DNA of 64,000 nt, taken from NCBI GenBank assembly GCA_015058295.1, contig SVCP01000005.1, positions 1-64,000 of the forward strand. The letters are read 5' to 3'. Below, one piece after another: positions 53,465-61,721 of this stretch. Position numbers and translations under genes: made by a program. A model generated the notes under the pieces. It ran no database searches. It saw only the letters and a list, made by a program, of their open reading frames with translations, and was not told where the DNA came from. This DNA is from Anaerofustis stercorihominis. GTDB lineage: Bacteria > Bacillota > Clostridia > Eubacteriales > Anaerofustaceae. Position 1 is the stretch's first letter, and every line of letters starts with the position of its first letter.

Positions 53465-53472
53465 TTCTTGTC

Positions 53473-53614
53473 TAAATGGACGAACCAAAAGAACCATCTG
53501 TGGATGGTTCTTTTTTACTGCGTTGTTTTGAATTTTTGTGCGCTCACGTACTCTTGGGTACGCCACGCTTACAAAAATCCAAAGCCGCCTTGTCTTCGTC
53601 CATTTATACTTCGC
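53473..53614. repeat. Dispersed palindromic element, copy B
   Basis: Outer arms TAAATGGACGAA (53473-53484) and TTCGTCCATTTA (53595-53606) pair perfectly. Inside are a terminator hairpin, then CTGCGTTG, a long imperfect stem (TTTTGAATTTTTGTGCG with CGCTTACAAAAATCCAAA), the central GCTCACGTAC...GGTACGCCACGC hairpin, GCCGCCTTGTCT and TACTTCGC. Same skeleton as copies A and C. It occupies most of the 306-bp argG to HTH gap. Confidence 0.78.
53485..53517 (+). terminator. argG terminator, first copy
   Basis: AAGAACCATC (53489-53498) pairs with GATGGTTCTT (53503-53512), TGTG loop, T-run. Duplicated at 53659-53691. Confidence 0.85.
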
Positions 53615-53658
53615 ATTACCGTGAATTGTATATGTGCGGGAAGGTATGAAGTAACGAT

Positions 53659-53691
53659 CCAAAAGCACCATCTGTGGATGGTTCTTTTTTA
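53659..53691 (+). terminator. Duplicated terminator hairpin, second copy
   Basis: 33-bp block identical to 53485-53517 except one base (GCACC for GAACC), which weakens one pair. The two copies flank the core of element B, 174 bp apart. Confidence 0.8.
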
Positions 53692-53770
53692 GAATTAATA
53701 TATGTTTATATAGGTGTAAATTGCCAATCATATATATCTGTAAATAAATGCAAAAGGGCAGAATAAAGTT

Positions 53771-53971
53771 ATGATCAGATTGACTCTTGACAAGGCATTG
53801 GAAAAATCCGGCATCAGCAGATATGAGCTTGCTAAAAGAACGGGTATGCAATATCAGATAATAGATAATTACTATAAAAACAAAGTGAAAAGATATGACA
53901 GCTATGTGCTTGACAGAATTTGCGAAGCGTTGGGTTGTGATATTTCGGATATTATAGAATATACAAAGTGA
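53771..53971 (+). CDS. Cro/CI-type helix-turn-helix protein
   Basis: A 66-aa single-domain XRE-family protein: LTLDKALEKSGISRYELAKRTGMQYQIIDNYYKNKVKRYDSYVLDRICEALGC contains the HTH (about 17-38). Similar small Cro-like regulators (YozG type) are common in Firmicutes. Weak ribosome binding site. Target unknown; possibly neighbouring genes. Confidence 0.85.
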   Translation: MIRLTLDKALEKSGISRYELAKRTGMQYQIIDNYYKNKVKRYDSYVLDRICEALGCDISDIIEYTK

Positions 53972-53972
53972 T

Positions 53973-54002
53973 ACAGCTGTGTAAATCACAGCTGTTTTTT
54001 TA
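53973..54002 (+). terminator. Terminator after the HTH gene
   Basis: ACAGCTGTG (53973-53981) pairs with CACAGCTGT (53987-53995), followed by seven T. Confidence 0.87.
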
Positions 54003-54130
54003 TTCAGTTCAACGTATGCCGGGCATAACTCAATCTGTTGTTTATTAAAATTGCATTAAATTTCCCAAAATCTTACAATTATGGTGTATAATAAAAATAA
54101 TAAACGCATTTATATTATTTTGGGGGAAAA

Positions 54131-55048
54131 ATGAAGAAGATAATATGTGTATTGGCTGTATGCCTGCTTCTTGCAGGCTGTGACGGCGGACTCGTGGGTC
54201 AGAAAATGACTGAACCGCCGCAGATTGTTGTAAGCGCGTCAGACGTACTTATAGATTACGAAGTCGTAAAAGATAAATGGGGAAAGAATATATACGACAG
54301 GCCGGGGGATGTTGATATTCTTATGCAGACGGATATCGGTGTATTTCCTCCCGACAGTGAAATAACCGTGGATTTCGGGGAAAACACTCCCGACAGTGCG
54401 GAAGTTATCATAACTGATATCAAGATGCTTGCAACGGGATATGAAACTGCAGTGATATCCGAAAAAGCATACGAGCCTTTTGAAGGACTTCTCAGCCTGA
54501 AGGAAGATACGACGGCAGAAGGTTATGATCTTCGTATGTTTGTCATAAAGGCAAAATGGGGAGAAAAATATGAAGCATCGTATATATTTGCGATGAGAAC
54601 TCCCGCATCTGCTGAAAAAAACAACGCCGATGATGAATATTCCCTCGAATGTGAGTATTATCTTTTCAGTGCAGGATATAACGCAGAACTTTCTGCCTAC
54701 GGCGGAGCAAAGATATTTGATACATACGAAGCGTACAACGAATTCTGTTCACGTTACGGAATATCTGTGGGAGAAGGCTCTCTGACGGAAGAAACATTCG
54801 GAAAAAATAATGTTATCGTCGTATTTGACTATGATTCTCCTTCTCCTGCATACAGACAGCCGGAGACTGTAATAAAAAGGCATCGGCTTACAGTGACGAA
54901 ATATGACGAAACAGATAAGATAACCGATTCGAGCATTGTTACAAGAGGGTATGTAATAGTTATCTCAAAGGATACCTGCAGGGTATTTGATATTGATGAC
55001 GATTCTGATCTGTATTATATATGGGGAAGAACCGATATGGAGGAATAA
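54131..55048 (+). CDS. Lipoprotein, unknown function
   Basis: A 305-aa lipoprotein (lipobox LLLAGC, Cys about 17). No known domain recognised; the mature protein is beta-rich with two parts, separated by an acidic linker near residue 170 (AEKNNADDEYS). TATAAT at 54087-54092 could be its -10. Directly precedes a 111-aa gene (stop TAA then ATG one base later), so likely an operon. Confidence 0.8.
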   Translation: MKKIICVLAVCLLLAGCDGGLVGQKMTEPPQIVVSASDVLIDYEVVKDKWGKNIYDRPGDVDILMQTDIGVFPPDSEITVDFGENTPDSAEVIITDIKMLATGYETAVISEKAYEPFEGLLSLKEDTTAEGYDLRMFVIKAKWGEKYEASYIFAMRTPASAEKNNADDEYSLECEYYLFSAGYNAELSAYGGAKIFDTYEAYNEFCSRYGISVGEGSLTEETFGKNNVIVVFDYDSPSPAYRQPETVIKRHRLTVTKYDETDKITDSSIVTRGYVIVISKDTCRVFDIDDDSDLYYIWGRTDMEE

Positions 55049-55384
55049 ATGGCAAAAGTAATGAAAGGCAGAGGAGATGTTGACGCGCTCGCCGCAAAAC
55101 TTGAAAGAAGCATTGATCTGTCAGGCGCATCCACAAAGCTTGTGTACAAGGCAAAAAGAAAGCTCAGCGGAGTGAAGATAGTGATCATGGTATTTGAGCG
55201 GTACTATATGAGAAATTCCTCAAATACATCTCTCACAATCCTGCTTACTTCCGACGCACGTGAGATAACTGCGGATATTATTCCTGCCGGAGGCGGCAAC
55301 GGACTTCTGGGATTTGATCTTGGAAGTGAAGATGATTTTGAGGAAGATGTTATTGAGATCCTCAGGAAAGAAGATTTTAAATAA
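55049..55384 (+). CDS. Hypothetical protein, possibly DUF6054-like
   Basis: A 111-aa protein: KGRGDVDALAAKLERSIDLSGASTKLVYKAKRKLSGVKIVIMVFERYYMR followed by a beta-rich part. It recalls small clostridial DUF6054 proteins, but I hold this loosely. Starts directly after the lipoprotein gene stop; GGAGG upstream. Soluble, no signal peptide. Confidence 0.75.
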   Translation: MAKVMKGRGDVDALAAKLERSIDLSGASTKLVYKAKRKLSGVKIVIMVFERYYMRNSSNTSLTILLTSDAREITADIIPAGGGNGLLGFDLGSEDDFEEDVIEILRKEDFK

Positions 55385-55387
55385 ATA

Positions 55388-55411
55388 AAGCTGTCGGATT
55401 TCCGACAGCTT
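55388..55411 (+). terminator. Palindromic terminator, first copy
   Basis: AAGCTGTCGGA pairs with TCCGACAGCTT through a short loop; 3 bases after the gene stop. Repeated exactly at 55616-55639. Confidence 0.75.
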
Positions 55412-55417
55412 CAGCTT

Positions 55418-55570
55418 GTCGAAAAAGCCCAAACCGCCAAATCATTTATTTGCTGATTTAGTGAGGATTTGGCTTGCTGTGTTAAATTTCCGACTCGAAA
55501 ATGCTCATTTACGGATAGTAAACCACACATTTTCTCGCGTAAATTTGCCTTGCCTTTGGACTTTTCGAGC
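55418..55570. repeat. Dispersed palindromic element, copy C
   Basis: Outer arms GTCGAAAAAGCCCAAA (55418-55433) and TTTGGACTTTTCGAGC (55555-55570) pair with one bulge. Inside are a CCAAATC...GATTTGG hairpin, CTGTGTT, a stem of AAATTTCCGACTCGAAAATG with CATTTTCTCGCGTAAATTT, the central GCTCATTTAC...GTAAACCAC hairpin and TTGCCTTGCCT. Lies between convergent genes. Confidence 0.78.
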
Positions 55571-55587
55571 AACCTGTTAATAAAAAC

Positions 55588-55614
55588 AAACCGCCAAAAG
55601 TTTTTTGACGGTTT
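55588..55614. terminator. Additional hairpin after copy C
   Basis: AAACCGCCAAAA pairs imperfectly with TTTTTTGACGGTTT; part of the tandem hairpin array between convergent genes. Confidence 0.5.
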
Positions 55615-55615
55615 A

Positions 55616-55639
55616 AAGCTGTCGGATTTCCGACAGCTT
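55616..55639 (-). terminator. Palindromic terminator, second copy
   Basis: 24-bp block identical to 55388-55411; serves the minus-strand gene ending at 55645. The two copies bracket element C, 228 bp apart. Confidence 0.75.
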
Positions 55640-55644
55640 TTGTG

Positions 55645-56148
55645 TTATCTTTCTATGCCAAGTATATCGTAATATTCATCACTGAAAATTATTTTGCTGT
55701 AATCGAAGTCCTTTTGTAATTCTTTTACATAAGAAAACGGATCGTTTATTTCTTTTACTCCGAGGCTTCCGATAAACTGCAATATGGGTTCTTTTTCTTT
55801 TTTATAAATTTCCTTTTCGTTTTTTACATGTTGCGAAAACTGAGTTTCATTCATCCATATTATCTGTTCAACGGGGTTTGCTTCCGTGCAGGCAAGTATC
55901 AGCCCGAGAAAATCTTCAAAGCTCCTAGCAACCGGATACACATTTATGTCCGCACAGCTTTCGGGATTTGCCGCGAATACCATATCATCATATCCGTCGA
56001 TAAAACAGTACAGTATACATCCTTCAAGTCCTATGGGAGTTGCGTTTTCGGGATAGCACCAGTAGGGGTAATAATTTTCTGTGCTTTCAAGGGAAATTAC
56101 GGAATAATCAAGTCCGCTGTTTATGAATTTATTATAAAGATTATTCAT
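55645..56148 (-). CDS. Hypothetical protein, 167 aa
   Basis: A soluble acidic protein with many aromatic residues (STENYYPYWCYPENATPIGLEG near the N-terminus; IIFSDEYYDILGIER at the end). AAGGAG precedes the ATG at 56148; a longer frame to 56208 exists but overlaps the previous gene without a binding site. It overlaps the upstream gene by 8 bp, suggesting coupled expression. I do not recognise the family; the composition recalls SMI1/KNR4-type proteins, but no clear motif is present. Confidence 0.72.
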   Translation of the reverse strand: MNNLYNKFINSGLDYSVISLESTENYYPYWCYPENATPIGLEGCILYCFIDGYDDMVFAANPESCADINVYPVARSFEDFLGLILACTEANPVEQIIWMNETQFSQHVKNEKEIYKKEKEPILQFIGSLGVKEINDPFSYVKELQKDFDYSKIIFSDEYYDILGIER

Positions 56149-56653
56149 AGTTTCTCCTTCTGTGCCACTCGTTCCAGAATGCAATATATCCGTTTCTGTC
56201 GAGTTCATCTGTCGGAATTATCTTAGGCGTGCATGATTTATAAAAATCCTCTACCGTATCCGCAAAACGCAGTACTTCTTTTCTGTATTCATCAACCGGA
56301 ATAATATATTCTTCTCCTTCGGGGAAGATAAGCTTTACATTATCTCCCTGATGTACCGTTGACCAGTCTGTTCCACGATCACATCCGCTGATCATTACTT
56401 CTGTCAGGTCTTTGTTTGCAAAAACGCTGTGCCCGCAGCAGGGGATCATCTGTATGTCGTATTCAGACATTATTTTATCTTCCGTCAGTGTCTTCAGAAG
56501 ATACAGTGCGGTTGCGCTGACTGTACCCATGTCTTCGATCAGCGTATCACCTATGTGAAGTGAGACTTTTCCGTGAAGACATCTGTCCTCGGGATCATCT
56601 TTTGCGCCTCCGATCCACTCCGGATTACTCATTTCTATTCTGAATTTCTGCAT
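56141..56653 (-). CDS. Hypothetical protein, 170 aa
   Basis: A soluble protein with MQKFRIEMSNPEWIGGAKDDPEDRCLHGKV at the start, a Cys/His-containing MIPCCGHSVF segment (about 70-79) and a C-terminal helical part ending GYIAFWNEWHRRRNYE. GGAGGT precedes the ATG. Coupled with the following 167-aa protein gene. The N-terminal beta part resembles small DUF-type immunity-like proteins, but I cannot assign it. Confidence 0.7.
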   Translation of the reverse strand: MQKFRIEMSNPEWIGGAKDDPEDRCLHGKVSLHIGDTLIEDMGTVSATALYLLKTLTEDKIMSEYDIQMIPCCGHSVFANKDLTEVMISGCDRGTDWSTVHQGDNVKLIFPEGEEYIIPVDEYRKEVLRFADTVEDFYKSCTPKIIPTDELDRNGYIAFWNEWHRRRNYE

Positions 56654-56678
56654 CTGTACCTCCTTCGATGAGAAATAT

Positions 56679-57809
56679 CTACCGCCTGTTGTTCACTCCG
56701 TACATATACACGTAGCTCATCATATTTCCGTTGAAAAGCTTTCTGTTTTTGTCTGCTTTTTTGCCGTAACAGCGTGTGAAATCCTCATTTGCGCAGAGAA
56801 CATACATTCTCCAGTCGTCGAGGGATTCGTAGACTTTTCTCATATCCTTATATAATTTTTCTGTCTGCTTTCTTTCGCCGATGCGCTCCGCATAGGGGGG
56901 ATTGGTGATTATGATTCCGCCTTTTTTCTTTGAGGAAAAATCTCTCATATCCATCTTCTGAAAATGCACCATATTTTCTACGCCCGCCCGCTTTGCGTTC
57001 TCTCTCGCTTTTTTCAGAACATTTCCGTCGATGTCGTTTCCGAGGATCTGATTTTGTACAGGGCGGATCTTTGAGATACCCTCTTCTTTTACTTCCTCAA
57101 AAGCTCTTTTATTGTACATATCCCACTGCTCAAATCCGAAATGCCTGTTGAGTCCCGGCGGAGTGTTTGATGCTATCATCGCTCCTTCGATGAGTATGGT
57201 GCCGCTTCCGCACATAATGTCGCAAAGAGGCTCTTTTCCGTAATATCCGGAAAGGAGTACAAGCCCTGCCGCAAGATCTTCTTTCAGAGGCGCTTTTCCC
57301 TGAGATGTTCGGTATCCTCTTTTGTGGAGGCTTTCTCCGCTTGTGTTGAGGCATATCTTTGCTATATTGTTTCTGATATATGCGTATATGGGATAATTGC
57401 TTCCGCTTTCGGGAATCTTATCTGTTTTGTATGAACGTTTCATACTTTCCACTGCGGCTTTTTTGATTATTCTCTGGCAATCGGATTTGGAAAATAATTC
57501 ACTTTTTACGCTGGTTATCTTCTCTACTCCGAAACGTGCGTTTTTCGGAAGAAACGCTGAAAAATCAATTGCGTTTACGTTGTCAAACAACTCATCAAAG
57601 CTCCTCGCTTCAAATTCCGCAAGTTCGATGAGAACTCTCGTGGCTGTTCTGAGATTAAGATTCAGTCTGTATACATCGTTCATATCGCCCATTACACTGA
57701 CGAATCCTTCTGCGCTCCCGGCAATTTCATATCCGAGACGGAGAATTTCCTTTTTGAGCATACTCTCAAGCCCGAATGAGCAACGGGCGGTGATTAAAAA
57801 TTTATCCAT
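56679..57809 (-). CDS. RlmL/YpsC-like RNA N2-guanine methyltransferase
   Basis: A 376-aa protein with N-terminal ferredoxin-like plus THUMP RNA-binding domain (about 1-150) and a class I SAM methyltransferase domain: [17 protein letters not shown] (about 189-205) and catalytic [10 protein letters not shown] (about 297-306), the N2-guanine methylase motif. The family modifies 23S rRNA (RlmL N-terminal half) in Gram-positives. It overlaps uvrB by 8 bp. A TTG 9 bases earlier is an alternative start. Confidence 0.92.
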   Translation of the reverse strand: MDKFLITARCSFGLESMLKKEILRLGYEIAGSAEGFVSVMGDMNDVYRLNLNLRTATRVLIELAEFEARSFDELFDNVNAIDFSAFLPKNARFGVEKITSVKSELFSKSDCQRIIKKAAVESMKRSYKTDKIPESGSNYPIYAYIRNNIAKICLNTSGESLHKRGYRTSQGKAPLKEDLAAGLVLLSGYYGKEPLCDIMCGSGTILIEGAMIASNTPPGLNRHFGFEQWDMYNKRAFEEVKEEGISKIRPVQNQILGNDIDGNVLKKARENAKRAGVENMVHFQKMDMRDFSSKKKGGIIITNPPYAERIGERKQTEKLYKDMRKVYESLDDWRMYVLCANEDFTRCYGKKADKNRKLFNGNMMSYVYMYGVNNRR

Positions 57810-59799
57810 TATTGTCAAGCTGCTTTCTTAAATTTGATATTCTGTCGCGAAGTGCCGCTGCTCTTTCGAAATTAAGGTCTTCCGCCGCCGCAAACATTTC
57901 GTTTTCAAGGTTTCTGATAATTTCCTCAACATCGCTGATAGGAGAGAATTTGTCTTCTTTTTTTGTTTTCTTTCTCTTTTCCTTCATTTCTTCGTCTTTG
58001 ATTGTCATTGTTTCAAGAGTTGAAGAAATAGTCTTTCTGATTCCCTGCGGAGTGATGTTGTGTTTTTCGTTGTAGGATTTTTGTATATCTCTTCTTCTGT
58101 TTGTTTCATCAATGGCACTCTGCATTGAGCCTGTCATGGTATCCGCATACATAATAACATGTCCGTCAATGTTTCTTGCGGCACGTCCGATAGTCTGAAT
58201 GAGAGATGTTTCACTTCTGAGGAAGCCTTCTTTGTCTGCATCGAGTATGGCAACAAGGCTTACTTCGGGAATGTCAAGACCCTCCCTGAGAAGATTTATG
58301 CCGATTATTGCATCGTATACTCCCGAGCGGAGGTCATTGATTATTTTCATTCGCTCAACAGTCTCAACATCCGAATGCAGATACGCAACGCTCAGCCCGA
58401 CCTTTGAGAAATATGCGGTGAGGTCTTCCGCCATTCTCTTTGTGAGGGTTGTAATAAGGGCTTTCTGTCCTTTTTTGATTATCTTATTGAGTTCACCGAT
58501 AAGATGATCGATCTGTCCTTCTGTGGGAACAACAGTGATCTTCGGGTCTAAAAGTCCTGTGGGGCGTACGATCTGCTGAACGACATTCTGCGTATGTTCG
58601 TTTTCATACGGTCCGGGAGTTGCGGAGGTGAAAATTACCTGATTGAGCTTTGACTCAAATTCTTCGAAATTCAGCGGACGGTTGTCGAATGCGCTGGGCA
58701 GGCGGAATCCGTAATCCACAAGATTCTGCTTTCTTGAGCGGTCTCCTCCGAACATTCCGCGAACCTGCGGTATGCTTACATGGGATTCGTCGATTATAAG
58801 AAGGTAATCATCATCAAAGTAATCCATCAGCGTAAACGGAGGCTCTCCCGGAAGGGAGCGGTTGAGATGACGCGTATAGTTTTCGATACCCTTGCAGTAT
58901 CCCATTTCCCTGAGAAGTTCCAGATCATAGTTTGTCCTCTGCATAAGGCGCTGTGCTTCCACGAGCTTTCCTTCCTCTTTGAACTGTGCAACCCTCTGGG
59001 CAAGCTCTTCGGATATGGTCTGAATGGCAACTTCCATATTTTCGGGAGATGTTACATAGTGTGATGCAGGGTATATCGCCGCATGTTTCACATATCTGAG
59101 CACCTGCCCCGTAACGGCAGATATTTCGGCTATTCTGTCTATCTCATCACCGAAAAGCTCTACTCTTATTGCCGTATCTGTTGCTGATGCAGGGAATATG
59201 TCGATAATATCTCCCCTGAGACGGAATGTACCTCTGTGAAAGTCTATTTCATCACGGGTATACTGAATGTCTATGAGCTTTCTTGCGATCTCGTCACGTT
59301 CTTTTGTCATTCCCGGACGAAGAGAAAGTACCTGCCTTTCGTATTCTTCCGGGCTTCCGAGACCGTATATACAGCTGACACTTGCAACAACTATAACATC
59401 CCTTCTTTCGGAAAGTGCCGCTGTTGCGGAGTGGCGCATCTTTTCGATCTCATCGTTTATGTCCGCATCTTTTTCTATATATAAGTCTCTTCCGGGAACA
59501 TATGCTTCCGGCTGGTAATAATCATAATAGGACACAAAATACTCCACTGCATTTTCAGGGAAAAAGCTCTTGAATTCCGAATAAAGCTGTGCTGCGAGGG
59601 TCTTGTTGTGGGCAAGGACAAGAGTAGGTTTATTCACCTTTTCTATTACGTTTGCAACAGTAAAAGTCTTTCCCGAGCCTGTAACTCCGAGAAGTGTCTG
59701 GAATTTCTTTCCGCTGTTGATGCCGTCTGCAAGATTTGCTATAGCCTCAGGCTGATCTCCTGTGGGCGAATAGTCGGATACAAGTCTGAACTCACTCAT
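57802..59799 (-). CDS. uvrB: Excinuclease ABC subunit B
   Basis: A 665-aa helicase-like repair protein. Walker [10 protein letters not shown] (39-47), the beta-hairpin [15 protein letters not shown], Walker [14 protein letters not shown], motif [11 protein letters not shown] and a C-terminal UVR motif ([30 protein letters not shown]) are complete. It loads onto DNA damage delivered by UvrA. Between two overlapping genes; no SOS box recognised upstream of the unit. uvrA is not in the window. Confidence 0.98.
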   Translation of the reverse strand: MSEFRLVSDYSPTGDQPEAIANLADGINSGKKFQTLLGVTGSGKTFTVANVIEKVNKPTLVLAHNKTLAAQLYSEFKSFFPENAVEYFVSYYDYYQPEAYVPGRDLYIEKDADINDEIEKMRHSATAALSERRDVIVVASVSCIYGLGSPEEYERQVLSLRPGMTKERDEIARKLIDIQYTRDEIDFHRGTFRLRGDIIDIFPASATDTAIRVELFGDEIDRIAEISAVTGQVLRYVKHAAIYPASHYVTSPENMEVAIQTISEELAQRVAQFKEEGKLVEAQRLMQRTNYDLELLREMGYCKGIENYTRHLNRSLPGEPPFTLMDYFDDDYLLIIDESHVSIPQVRGMFGGDRSRKQNLVDYGFRLPSAFDNRPLNFEEFESKLNQVIFTSATPGPYENEHTQNVVQQIVRPTGLLDPKITVVPTEGQIDHLIGELNKIIKKGQKALITTLTKRMAEDLTAYFSKVGLSVAYLHSDVETVERMKIINDLRSGVYDAIIGINLLREGLDIPEVSLVAILDADKEGFLRSETSLIQTIGRAARNIDGHVIMYADTMTGSMQSAIDETNRRRDIQKSYNEKHNITPQGIRKTISSTLETMTIKDEEMKEKRKKTKKEDKFSPISDVEEIIRNLENEMFAAAEDLNFERAAALRDRISNLRKQLDNNG

Positions 59800-60136
59800 T
59801 TACTTTGTCTCCTTCGAGGTATGTGATCTTTTTGTTGTGTGCTTTTGCGTATTCTATCTCACTTTTTGTGCTTTCACCGATATATCCTCCCACATTTATG
59901 ACAAATATTTCATCTGACATATCGATTTTTGCCTTATGGATATCATCGAGCATCTGTTTTGTCTTTGTGAGAGTTCCTTCGTCCATTCCTTCCCACACTT
60001 CGCTGTCTCCGCTGTGGCCGAAAAGGCCGACGGAGATCACTATATTGCCTTTTAATGTCAGTTCCTTTTGTGCCTGCATAAATTCGTCTTTGAACCGTGT
60101 GGACCCACACAGTGTTATTACGTTATATTTTTTCAT
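59792..60136 (-). CDS. Small nucleotide-fold protein (nucleoside 2-deoxyribosyltransferase-like)
   Basis: A 114-aa protein: [41 protein letters not shown] and [31 protein letters not shown]. The CGSTRFK loop and ExEYA helix resemble the nucleoside 2-deoxyribosyltransferase/TIR-like fold (also DUF4406-type proteins). Enzymatic activity not established. Starts with GAAGGA and overlaps uvrB by 8 bp, so it may be coexpressed with repair. Confidence 0.82.
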   Translation of the reverse strand: MKKYNVITLCGSTRFKDEFMQAQKELTLKGNIVISVGLFGHSGDSEVWEGMDEGTLTKTKQMLDDIHKAKIDMSDEIFVINVGGYIGESTKSEIEYAKAHNKKITYLEGDKVNE

Positions 60137-60181
60137 TTTATGTCCTTCGTGTCTGTATTCTTCGTTTTACTTTTGAGAAAC

Positions 60182-60213
60182 AAACAGACCGCCGGAAGAA
60201 TACGACGGTCCGT
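60182..60213 (-). terminator. Weak terminator after lspA
   Basis: GACCGCCG (60187-60194) pairs with CGACGGTC (60203-60210) with one mismatch; the minus strand continues TGTTTGTTT. Confidence 0.5.
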
Positions 60214-60217
60214 AGCT

Positions 60218-60676
60218 TTAAATTATTATCTCTTTATCAAATATGAGGTTCAGGCAGAAAAGTGCCGCTCCCACGCAGATGAAGCAGTCTGCCACATTGA
60301 ATATGGCAAAGTCTATGAGAGTAAAGTCAAAATAGTCCACCACATATCCGTAAAGGATCCTGTCTATAATATTGCCTGTGGCTCCGCCGATTATCATACT
60401 TATGGAAGAAAGGTACCAGAGTTTTTTGCTGTTGAGTTTTGTCTGTCTGTAAAGAAAGATGCACAGAAACAAGGCTATTACTGTTGAAAATACAGTCAGT
60501 GCAAAAGTGCTGTCGGAAAACATACTGAATGCGGCGCCTGTATTTTCGCAATATGTCAGGTGAAATACTCCTTCCCACAGAGGGATTTCTTTTATGGGAA
60601 GCAGATATTTCACTGCAAGGACTTTACTTATTCTGTCCAGAATTACAGATGTTATGATAATCGTCAAATAAAGCAT
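60218..60676 (-). CDS. lspA: Lipoprotein signal peptidase (signal peptidase II)
   Basis: A 152-aa, four-helix membrane protease. The catalytic aspartates lie in GGATGNIIDRILYGYVVDYFDF and FAIFNVADCFIC. It cleaves prolipoproteins such as the several in this window. Its usual partner rluD/lgt is not adjacent; a DUF308-like membrane protein gene lies 20 bp upstream. Confidence 0.96.
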   Translation of the reverse strand: MLYLTIIITSVILDRISKVLAVKYLLPIKEIPLWEGVFHLTYCENTGAAFSMFSDSTFALTVFSTVIALFLCIFLYRQTKLNSKKLWYLSSISMIIGGATGNIIDRILYGYVVDYFDFTLIDFAIFNVADCFICVGAALFCLNLIFDKEIII

Positions 60677-60695
60677 AATGTTCTTCCGGTATATC

Positions 60696-61562
60696 CTATT
60701 TTTTCAGGAACGAACCGAAAAATCCTTTCTTCTTTGTTGTTTCTTCCTGCTTTGGTGTGCTTTCAACTATCTCCGCTTCAACGGTTTCCTCCGGTGTTTG
60801 TTCCGTTGTGATCACCGGTTCGGAAGGGAGGTCTTTGATCTGATTATTGGCTGTTTTATTTTCTGAAGTTACATCCTGTTGATCGTTACCATCGGGAAGT
60901 TCCGGGTTTCTCTTTGCGGCTTCAAGCGCTTCCGGAAGTCCCTTCTGTATCTCTTCTTCCCTGATTTTCTTTTCACGTGATTCCTTTTCGTCGGTCTTCT
61001 GATAAATTCCGAAGAAAACGAGGAGTGTTCCTGCACCGATGAGTATATATGCCAGATAGCTTATGGAATATGAAACTATCTTTTCGCAGAATACGGCAAT
61101 AAATAACCCTGCCGCCATCATCAGAAATGCCCAGAGCATTACATTTTTCCTTTTAAGCGAGCCTTTTACTTTGCCGAAGGTATTAAGTGCCCCTCTTGCA
61201 ATAAGCCATGCGCTTGTGATATACAGTGAAATACGTACTTCGTAAAGATATATTGTCGCAGGAATGAAATACAGTGCTGTGACGAGGCTGAGACCACCCA
61301 TGCCCAGAATGAGCTTATGATCCGCTCCGCTTTTCTTATATTTCAAGGCGGCAACAATATCACTTATGCCGATAAGAGCGAATATCACGCCCAGAACCAT
61401 ATAGCTGACTGTCATTACCGTTGAAGGGAAGAATTTTTCTAGTATCCCGCTTATAAACAACACAAGTCCTATGGCTATATTTCTGATCCATGAGGTGTTT
61501 TTCTGCTGTTTGTTTTTTTGTGTATCGGTATCATTATTTTTGATATTCTGCTGCTTGTCCAA
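60696..61562 (-). CDS. Multi-spanning membrane protein, HdeD/DUF308-like
   Basis: A 288-aa protein. A polar N-terminus of about 25 residues, then six hydrophobic segments with the short-repeat pattern of HdeD/DUF308 (GLVLFISGILEKFFP; MVLGVIFALIGISDIVAAL; LGMGGLSLVTALYFIP; AWLIARGALNTFG; WAFLMMAAGLFIAVF; YILIGAGTLLVFFGIY), and a long charged C-terminal tail rich in Glu/Lys/Pro. Start is TTG at 61562, 7 nt after AAAGGAG; the frame is open to 61643 but without a binding site. Role unknown, perhaps acid or stress related. Confidence 0.8.
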   Translation of the reverse strand: MDKQQNIKNNDTDTQKNKQQKNTSWIRNIAIGLVLFISGILEKFFPSTVMTVSYMVLGVIFALIGISDIVAALKYKKSGADHKLILGMGGLSLVTALYFIPATIYLYEVRISLYITSAWLIARGALNTFGKVKGSLKRKNVMLWAFLMMAAGLFIAVFCEKIVSYSISYLAYILIGAGTLLVFFGIYQKTDEKESREKKIREEEIQKGLPEALEAAKRNPELPDGNDQQDVTSENKTANNQIKDLPSEPVITTEQTPEETVEAEIVESTPKQEETTKKKGFFGSFLKK

Positions 61563-61721
61563 GGGTATTCTCCTTTTTTTATGCTTTGATAGTATTATAC
61601 CAAAACTTTCCCTGCAAGCAAACATATTTGCAGTAATACGCAAATAATTTGTACTTGTGTTATGCTGTGTTTGAAATTATCGCGCAAAGATGATACAATA
61701 TCACCGATTGGAGAGTGGATT

